A stretch of 22,122 bases of DNA from positions 1-22,122 of the forward strand of contig JAWVZH010000035.1 in assembly GCA_033722295.1 (NCBI GenBank), in the 5' to 3' direction. Source of the stretch: JAWVZH01 sp033722295 (GTDB taxonomy: Bacteria; Bacteroidota; Bacteroidia; Chitinophagales; Saprospiraceae). The notes below the pieces were generated by a model. The model did not search any database, was not told where the DNA came from, and saw only the letters and a list, made by a program, of their open reading frames with translations. Below, one piece after another: positions 16,840 through 22,122 of the stretch (positions are counted from its first letter, which is position 1; the number at the start of each line of letters is the position of its first letter). The position numbers were made by a program, and so were the translations under genes.

Positions 16840-18114
16840 GTGAGATCTCTTTTGGTCATATTATCATGTTTTCTTACATACATGTCAGGTGCTCAAAGCT
16901 TGTCTCATGCTGTCATGGAAATGTTTGGCCCGGATGAAAGAGGGATCTGGATCAGGCAGTATGAGGGTAAGATGGACGAGTTGAGTTATGCGTATATGGT
17001 TCTGGGACATAACGAAAAGGAATACCAGGGAATAATACAACAAAAAGGCCTTCCCGACTGGCATCTAGAGGGCACTTATGATCCCGACACCCTCAATCTT
17101 CTTGTTATCGACGCCCTGGATGACGTCATCGGATTTATCAGGGGAACGATTGGAGACAGTTTGGTCAGCGCCACTTATTTAAATCAAAAAAAAGACCTGC
17201 AACGCGATCTTAAGCTTTACCGGGTTCTCAAACATCAATCCACCGAACTTTGCGGTGAAAATAAATGGTTAAGGACCTTTGAAGGCCAGCTGAAAGATGA
17301 GAAAATCAAAGTGATTTTGCAAAAAGAGGAGGAATCGCAAGTCGCCGGAATGATCTATTTCACAGATCAAAATATCTCGTATGACCTGCTTGGTTCATGT
17401 GAGGATGGGGATTGTCGTGAAATCGTTTTTGAGCTAACCACTGATTCAGGGGACCGACCCATGGAGATGCGATACGAACTGGACGAAAATGGCAATAGCT
17501 GGATAGAGTACAAAAACCAAATTTCCACGCCATTAAGGAAGTTGCAGGACATGAGAATGGTCTGTGGCAGTCGTTTCTTTCGGGGCAGCAGAATTAGCTA
17601 CGTCTTTCCCTATTTTGAAAACCGACGTGTCGATGATTGGCTCAAAGCCCAGGCCAATGACTGGTTATCCCTGTTCAAGGAAAATGAAAAATTTGACGAC
17701 GGTGAATACCGGTTCTGGGTAGATCTCGATTTTGTCGGATCCAGACTGATCTCGGGTACGATCAACTTTATTCATCCTAATGACGAAACTGTGTCGAGAT
17801 ACAGTTTTATACTTCCGACCACTGAAGATGAACCCATTGAAATCACGGACTGGATCTCGGATGACAAGGCTTTTCTCGAACAACTGGATAAAACAAGAAC
17901 AACTTATAAAAAAACTCTCCTGACGCATGAGCCGCATTCCGCGCAGGATTGGATAGAGGCTCAAACTTTCAAGCATATCAGTTTTAGACCGGAAGGACTT
18001 TGTCTCAAGACGGGATACAGCCCTATATATGGAGAGAGAATGGTGATCATACCCTGGGAAGAAGTCGAGCCTCATATCAAGCGATTTGTCAATCTCAAAA
18101 AGTATTTACGCTGA
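16840..18114 (+). CDS. Secreted protein of unknown function with DUF3298-like C-terminus, in the moxR-bat operon
   Basis: The 424-residue product starts at GTG (16840), 3 bp after moxR. It has a cleavable signal peptide (about residues 1-18, TYMSGAQ), so it is exported, probably to the periplasm. Two N-terminal modules look duplicated: WIRQYEGKMDE at about 37-47 and WLRTFEGQLKDE at about 143-154, each followed by beta-rich sequence. The C-terminal segment (about 376-414: FKHISFRPEGLCLKTGY, then MVIIPWEEVEPHI) resembles the end of DUF3298/RsiV-type domains, known for lysozyme-binding and anti-sigma roles in other bacteria. That is pattern recognition, not a database result. Mature Cys occur near 138, 187, 192, 242 and 388. 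It does not match the usual members of this operon. One base separates its stop from the DUF58 start, so it is certainly co-expressed. Confidence 0.8.
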   Translation: MRSLLVILSCFLTYMSGAQSLSHAVMEMFGPDERGIWIRQYEGKMDELSYAYMVLGHNEKEYQGIIQQKGLPDWHLEGTYDPDTLNLLVIDALDDVIGFIRGTIGDSLVSATYLNQKKDLQRDLKLYRVLKHQSTELCGENKWLRTFEGQLKDEKIKVILQKEEESQVAGMIYFTDQNISYDLLGSCEDGDCREIVFELTTDSGDRPMEMRYELDENGNSWIEYKNQISTPLRKLQDMRMVCGSRFFRGSRISYVFPYFENRRVDDWLKAQANDWLSLFKENEKFDDGEYRFWVDLDFVGSRLISGTINFIHPNDETVSRYSFILPTTEDEPIEITDWISDDKAFLEQLDKTRTTYKKTLLTHEPHSAQDWIEAQTFKHISFRPEGLCLKTGYSPIYGERMVIIPWEEVEPHIKRFVNLKKYLR

Positions 18115-18115
18115 T

Positions 18116-18985
18116 ATGGACACTCAGACCTTACTTAAGAAAGTACGGCGTATAGAGATCAAGACTCGTGGATTGAGCAAGCACCTCTTTTCTGGAGAAT
18201 ATCATAGCGCCTTTAAAGGGCGCGGTATGTCCTTTAGCGAGGTGCGCGATTACAGCTATGGCGACGATGTCCGGAATATCGACTGGAACGTCACTGCCCG
18301 CTCAGGCACTCCATTTGTCAAGGTATTCGAAGAGGAGAGGGAGTTGACGATGATGTTGATGATCGATGTAAGCGCGTCCAATTTTTTTGCTACCAGGAAC
18401 AATCTGAAGGTCGATCTGTATACTGAGATCGCTGCGGTACTGGCTTTTTCAGCCATCCAGAATAATGATAAGGTCGGCCTGATCTTATTTTCTGATAAGG
18501 TTGAAAAATACATTCCTCCTAAGAAGGGTAAACAGCATATCCTTCGCATCATCCGCGAATTGATCAATTTCGAACCTGATTCCGGTGCCACTGACGTTGG
18601 AGAAGCCCTGAGGTATTTCAATAATGTGATCAAAAAGCGGTCGATTTGTTTCATCATGTCCGACTTCATTGCGCTGGACTACGATGCACCTCTGAAGATC
18701 GCCAGTAAGCGACATGATATCATCGGACTTCGCATTTACGATCGATTTGAGGCTTCGCCGCCAAAAGCCGGATTGATACGGGTGCAGGACCCAGAATCAG
18801 GCACGGTCAAATTTCTGGACCTTTCCAGCTCACGTCACCGTGAAATGATCGATCATCACTTTCAGAAGTACTCCGATTATTACAGGACTAACTTTCCCAG
18901 AAGCGGCGCAGATATGCTTCAAATGGCCACTGACGATGACTATGTGAAAGCATTGCTGAAGTTTTTCAAAAGAAGACATTCATGA
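18116..18985 (+). CDS. DUF58 protein with vWA-like fold
   Basis: This 289-residue cytoplasmic protein belongs to the DUF58 family, which almost always sits beside moxR. The family hallmark is clear at about residues 36-62 (RGMSFSEVRDYSYGDDVRNIDWN, split here by eye). It is followed by a vWA-like core whose metal-site motif DVSAS (D84, S86, S88) is intact. The start is the ATG at 18116, one base after the previous stop. An upstream in-frame start at 18086 would overlap that gene by 29 bases and add ten residues with no family support. There is no membrane segment, so it may link the MoxR ATPase to the membrane-bound vWA proteins BatA and BatB (inference from operon logic). The next gene overlaps by 4 bp (ATGA). 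Confidence 0.92.
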   Translation: MDTQTLLKKVRRIEIKTRGLSKHLFSGEYHSAFKGRGMSFSEVRDYSYGDDVRNIDWNVTARSGTPFVKVFEEERELTMMLMIDVSASNFFATRNNLKVDLYTEIAAVLAFSAIQNNDKVGLILFSDKVEKYIPPKKGKQHILRIIRELINFEPDSGATDVGEALRYFNNVIKKRSICFIMSDFIALDYDAPLKIASKRHDIIGLRIYDRFEASPPKAGLIRVQDPESGTVKFLDLSSSRHREMIDHHFQKYSDYYRTNFPRSGADMLQMATDDDYVKALLKFFKRRHS

Positions 18986-19884
18986 GGTATTTGTTATGGA
19001 TATGTCTTGTCTTACCCCTGGGCACACAGGCTCAGAATCTAACGGCCACTGTGTCCAGCAATTCCATCCTCATAGGTGACCATGTGAGATTAAATCTCGA
19101 GGTGCAATCGGGATCAGCAGTACCGAGAAATCTGATTCTCGATAAACTCGATAAGGCCGAAGCGTTTGAGATCGTAAAACCGGGGGAATGGCAGAAAAAT
19201 GAGAATTCAGGCTTCTACGAGCAGTCCATGATCATAACAAGTTTTGATTCGGGAACACATTACCTTCCGGAGATCGGAGCCATCCTGGAATATAATGATC
19301 TCATGGACACCGTATACAGCAATCCCATCCCGATCAATGTCAATACCGTAGCTCCCGATAGCCTGGGGCTTGCACCGGTGAAGCCCATAATCGAAGAGAA
19401 AAAAGTGTGGTCTGATTATCTTATCTACGCCATACCAGTCCTGGCCCTCATATTGTTCTTACTGGCACTTTGGCTATGGAGCCGACGCAAGAAAAAAATT
19501 GAGGAAAGCCATGAGCCGATCCCTCTTCCCTTACCCCATGTGGAGGCCCTGGACAGCCTGGAAGAACTGGAGAAGGAAAAATTGTGGCAACATGGTGAGG
19601 CCAAATTATACGAAACCCGCCTTAGTCTCATATTACGACGCTACATAGAACGTCAGTTCGAATTTCCGGCAATGGAGTGGACAACAAGAGAGATCACGAC
19701 GCAGCTCGCTGAGCACAGATATTCAGAATTGATCCCTATAACCCTGGTCAGTGACATCTTGTCGCAGTCTGACCTCGTTAAATATGCAAAATCTGACCCT
19801 GGAGCCGAGGCCTATGCTGCACAGGTCAATAAAGCCCGAACATTTATAAGAGAAACAAAAAATATGGTTAGAGAAGAAGAATGA
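18982..19884 (+). CDS. Small BatD-like single-pass membrane protein
   Basis: This 300-residue protein lies between the DUF58 gene and batA, overlapping both by 4 bp. It has a signal peptide (about 1-17, PLGTQAQ), a periplasmic beta domain (about 18-125) with an opening like the Bat/oxygen-tolerance domain (NLTATVSSNSILIGDHVRLNLE, seen across 19-40), and a single membrane segment (about 147-166, followed by basic WSRRKKK). A helical cytoplasmic domain follows (about 190-295; ETRLSLILRRYIERQF, then EWTTREITTQL) that resembles the DUF4381 type found in bat operons. It probably relays between periplasm and the MoxR/DUF58 pair (inference). A true full-length BatD may follow batC off the right edge. 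Confidence 0.78.
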   Translation: MRYLLWICLVLPLGTQAQNLTATVSSNSILIGDHVRLNLEVQSGSAVPRNLILDKLDKAEAFEIVKPGEWQKNENSGFYEQSMIITSFDSGTHYLPEIGAILEYNDLMDTVYSNPIPINVNTVAPDSLGLAPVKPIIEEKKVWSDYLIYAIPVLALILFLLALWLWSRRKKKIEESHEPIPLPLPHVEALDSLEELEKEKLWQHGEAKLYETRLSLILRRYIERQFEFPAMEWTTREITTQLAEHRYSELIPITLVSDILSQSDLVKYAKSDPGAEAYAAQVNKARTFIRETKNMVREEE

Positions 19885-20882
19885 TGGTGTGGAACGACAT
19901 ATTATTGGCGCAACCCTGGTGGCTTGTCACTTTGGCTGTGCTGCCCGTACTGCTTTACCTGTGGTACCGTTCCCGTAATCGCCGTTATCTTACCATGCGG
20001 GTATCATCATTACCGGTCAAGCTCAGGCCAACAATCAGGTCATTGATGGCTCAATGGCTCCCCATATTGAATTTTGTTGCTGCTGCCTTATTGATAATAG
20101 CATTGGCGAGACCTCAGAAGTTACTTCAGGAAAAAGAGATCAAAGCAGAGGGTATCGACATATTTTTGGTGATGGATCTCTCGAGCTCCATGTTGGCGCG
20201 AGATTTCAGACCCGACCGTCTGGAAGCAAGCAAGAGACTTGGAGCAGAATTCATCGATAAAAGACCTCACGATCGGATCGGGTTGGCAGTTTTTGCGGGT
20301 GAGGCTTTTACGCAGTGCCCTCTGACCTCTGACCATAAAGTGGTCAAGGAGTTTCTTGCTGGGCTCAAGTGTGGATTCCTTGAAGATGGGACAGCCATAG
20401 GCATGGGATTGGCGGCCGGTGTCAACAGGCTGAAAGATAGTAAAGCCAAGAGTAAAGTGATCATCCTCCTTACGGACGGCGTAAATAATGCCGGCTATAT
20501 TCAACCCATGACGGCGGCTGAGATCGCCCGTGAATTCAAAGTCAAGGTATATACCATCGGTGTAGGATCAGAAGGAACGGCACTCTCTCCAGTGAGAAAA
20601 AGGAACAACGGTGAATACATTTTCGGTATGGCAAGGGTCGAGATCGATGAGGCACTTTTGAGAAAGATATCCGATATGACAGGCGGTCAATATTTCAGAG
20701 CTAGAAATGTGACGAGCCTCCAAAGGATATATGAACAGATCGATCAACTCGAACGTACTGAAATGGACGTAACGGTCATCAAGCGATATGAAGAGAGATT
20801 TCATGCTTTTGCGCTCATAGCTATCGGCCTGCTCGTATTGAGTTGGCTGCTAAGGCGCACCTTGTTAAAAGATATACCTTAA
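19881..20882 (+). CDS. batA: BatA, von Willebrand factor A membrane protein
   Basis: The 333-residue BatA has an N-terminal hydrophobic segment (about 11-29), a second membrane helix (about 58-76, ending ALARPQ), a periplasmic-side or cytoplasmic vWA domain (about 91-290) and a C-terminal membrane helix (about 309-326). The metal-binding site is intact: DLSSS (D99, S101, S103), the Thr region CPLTSD, and ILLTDGVNNAG. Bat proteins were named for aerotolerance in Bacteroides and are thought to be partners of MoxR; the exact function is unsettled. The start overlaps the preceding stop (ATGATGG), and either ATG could be used. batB follows after 9 bp. BatA and BatB are clear paralogues. Confidence 0.92.
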   Translation: MMVWNDILLAQPWWLVTLAVLPVLLYLWYRSRNRRYLTMRVSSLPVKLRPTIRSLMAQWLPILNFVAAALLIIALARPQKLLQEKEIKAEGIDIFLVMDLSSSMLARDFRPDRLEASKRLGAEFIDKRPHDRIGLAVFAGEAFTQCPLTSDHKVVKEFLAGLKCGFLEDGTAIGMGLAAGVNRLKDSKAKSKVIILLTDGVNNAGYIQPMTAAEIAREFKVKVYTIGVGSEGTALSPVRKRNNGEYIFGMARVEIDEALLRKISDMTGGQYFRARNVTSLQRIYEQIDQLERTEMDVTVIKRYEERFHAFALIAIGLLVLSWLLRRTLLKDIP

Positions 20883-20891
20883 AAACAGGTC

Positions 20892-21896
20892 ATGTTTAGA
20901 TTTGAAAATCCGGAAATGCTGTGGTTGTTGGCCATCATCCCTGTCATTTGGTTGGTGGATCTGCTGGTACTTCCTAGTTGGGGGCAAAGTCGCTCGTCGT
21001 TGGGAGAGTCCGGAATCATCTCTCGACTGATCGAGGGTAGATCAAGAAGGCGAGCGGTTTTGAAAATGATCCTGTATTCCATCGGCCTTATTTTTCTGAT
21101 CATTGGCCTTTCAAATCCACAATGGGGCACCAAGAGGGAGAAAGTGACCTCCAAGGGTTCTGATATCATCATTGCACTGGACATCAGCAGAAGTATGCTC
21201 TGTGAAGATATGGCACCCAACAGGTTGGAGCGTGCCAAGCGATTTGTTGAAAGGCTCATCGACAGGCTTAAGGGAGAACGTATAGGCATTATACTGTTCG
21301 CCGGCAATGCTTATTTGCAAATGCCTCTTACCACCGATTATGGAGCTGCTTCTCTGTTCGTAAAATCCGCCAGTACCAGTATGGCAGCCACTCAGGGAAC
21401 AGCCATTGGCGATGCCATAGAGCTGGCTCAAAAAGTTTTTGGTGATGAAGAGGACTACCATAAGGCGCTGATCGTCATCACAGACGGAGAAACTCATGAT
21501 GAAGGCGCTCTCGAAGTGGCGGGTGAGGCCGGCAAGAATGATATGATCATCTTCCTCGTGGGTGTTGGAACCAATGAAGGTGGTTATATCCCTGTTAATA
21601 TCAACGGACGGCAGGACTATCTGCGAGATAACAGCGGCAATTTCGTAAAAACCAAAATGAATGCAGGTGTAATGCAGGAGTTGGCAGAGGCTGGAGGAGG
21701 TGCCTATTTCAATGTGGTTGGTAGAGATCAGATCCTGGATGAATTGGATGACCGTATCGATCAACTCGAGAAAAGGCAATTAGAACAACGGAGTTTCGAA
21801 GAATATGAAAGCTACTTTCAGTTTTTCCTCATTCCGGGAATGATTTTCCTGCTTATCAACTTTTTTATATATGAAAGAAAACAAAACACTATATGA
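20892..21896 (+). CDS. batB: BatB, von Willebrand factor A membrane protein
   Basis: The 334-residue paralogue of BatA shares its layout: N-terminal membrane segment (about 9-28), second helix (about 57-74, ending GLSNPQW), vWA domain (about 89-290) and a C-terminal helix (about 311-326). The metal site is intact (DISRS: D97, S99, S101; MPLTTD; VITDGETHD). BatB is expected to act with BatA at the inner membrane as a MoxR client. An acidic or polar stretch before the last helix (DELDDRIDQLEKRQLEQRS) looks like a short coiled coil, also present in BatA (YEQIDQLERTE). It overlaps batC by 4 bp (ATGA). Confidence 0.92.
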   Translation: MFRFENPEMLWLLAIIPVIWLVDLLVLPSWGQSRSSLGESGIISRLIEGRSRRRAVLKMILYSIGLIFLIIGLSNPQWGTKREKVTSKGSDIIIALDISRSMLCEDMAPNRLERAKRFVERLIDRLKGERIGIILFAGNAYLQMPLTTDYGAASLFVKSASTSMAATQGTAIGDAIELAQKVFGDEEDYHKALIVITDGETHDEGALEVAGEAGKNDMIIFLVGVGTNEGGYIPVNINGRQDYLRDNSGNFVKTKMNAGVMQELAEAGGGAYFNVVGRDQILDELDDRIDQLEKRQLEQRSFEEYESYFQFFLIPGMIFLLINFFIYERKQNTI

Positions 21897-22122
21897 TACG
21901 AGTACTTTTGATCTTCCTTTTCATATCCAATGCTCACTTTATCTGTGGCCAGGAGGATCCGCACAAGTGGTTGATAACCGGGGATGCCTATTACAAAAAA
22001 GGTGAATATTATGAAGCTGAAGAGGCATATAGGAAGGCCTCCGAGATTGAACCCGGTGTTAAAAGCAAATATAATCTGGGAAATTCCGTCTATAATCAGA
22101 CAAGATATGATGAGGCCATCGA
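21893..22122 (+). CDS. batC: BatC-like TPR protein, N-terminal part (cut by right edge)
   Basis: The frame opens at the ATG at 21893, overlapping the batB stop by 4 bp, and runs off the window after 76 codons. A signal peptide (about 1-20, LIFLFISNAHFICGQ) precedes the first tetratricopeptide repeats: GDAYYKKGEYYEAEEAYRKA (about 32-51), followed by YNLGNSVYNQTRYDEAI. The position directly after batB and the exported TPR architecture fit BatC, which is thought to form a periplasmic or membrane-bound scaffold with BatA and BatB. Length and C-terminus are unknown. Confidence 0.85.
   Translation, partial: MIRVLLIFLFISNAHFICGQEDPHKWLITGDAYYKKGEYYEAEEAYRKASEIEPGVKSKYNLGNSVYNQTRYDEAI

Noticed and set aside
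18256..18669. 137-codon minus-strand frame opposite the DUF58 gene
   Set aside because: The sense strand encodes the conserved DUF58/vWA motifs; the antisense frame shows nothing recognisable.
21111..21779. 222-codon open frame on the minus strand opposite batB
   Set aside because: It lies wholly inside a clear vWA gene, has no recognisable domain or signal, and its sequence reads as the antisense of conserved motifs.
1..22122. Mobile element, CRISPR array, toxin-antitoxin pair or defence island
   Set aside because: No transposase, integrase, regularly spaced repeat, short toxin-antitoxin gene pair or nuclease/helicase defence gene was seen; every sizeable gene fits envelope, repair or housekeeping roles. 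The MoxR-vWA cluster can resemble defence-type ATPase-vWA ternary systems, but its order and BatA/BatB architecture identify it as the Bat operon.

Overview
This window looks like chromosomal core genome of a member of the Bacteroidota. The main evidence is a complete sprA, the outer-membrane translocon gene of the type IX secretion system, which is confined to that phylum. It is supported by a MoxR-DUF58-BatA-BatB-BatC operon, a Bacteroidota-type sensor histidine kinase, several lipoproteins, TAnnTTTG-like promoter boxes and few Shine-Dalgarno sequences. A Saprospira/Lewinella-like or Cytophaga-like lineage is a guess from protein style only. I see no mobile element, tRNA, rRNA, CRISPR array or phage gene.

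Layout. (1) 1-1482, minus: the N-terminal 494 residues of a two-transmembrane sensor histidine kinase that runs off the left edge. (2) 1648-9667, minus: ruvA followed by the 2445-residue sprA. (3) 9668-9879: divergent intergenic region with a 20-bp imperfect palindrome and promoter-like boxes facing both ways. (4) 9880-11861, plus: a membrane-anchored SPOR-domain protein, a TPR lipoprotein and a dodecin. (5) 12011-14892, plus: a compact cluster of a large Ig-like lipoprotein (GTG start), an LptB-type ABC ATPase (TTG start) and two small lipoproteins, joined by a 4-bp gap and two 4-bp overlaps. (6) 14902-15603, minus: an unrecognised exported protein convergent with that cluster. (7) 15838-22122, plus: a MoxR/Bat operon of moxR, an unfamiliar secreted 424-residue protein, a DUF58 protein, a small BatD-like membrane protein, batA, batB and the start of batC.

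How the genes fit together. Most of the window concerns the cell envelope: protein export (SprA), LPS transport (LptB), peptidoglycan/division (SPOR), outer-membrane lipoproteins and the MoxR-vWA system. In the last, a AAA+ ATPase is thought to act on vWA-domain membrane proteins. The least expected elements are the secreted protein with a duplicated module and a DUF3298-like C-terminus lying between moxR and the DUF58 gene, and the unusual leader of the Ig-like lipoprotein gene. That leader has two perfect AGGAGGTG sequences, a short ORF ending in a GTGA overlap with the gene, and inverted repeats.
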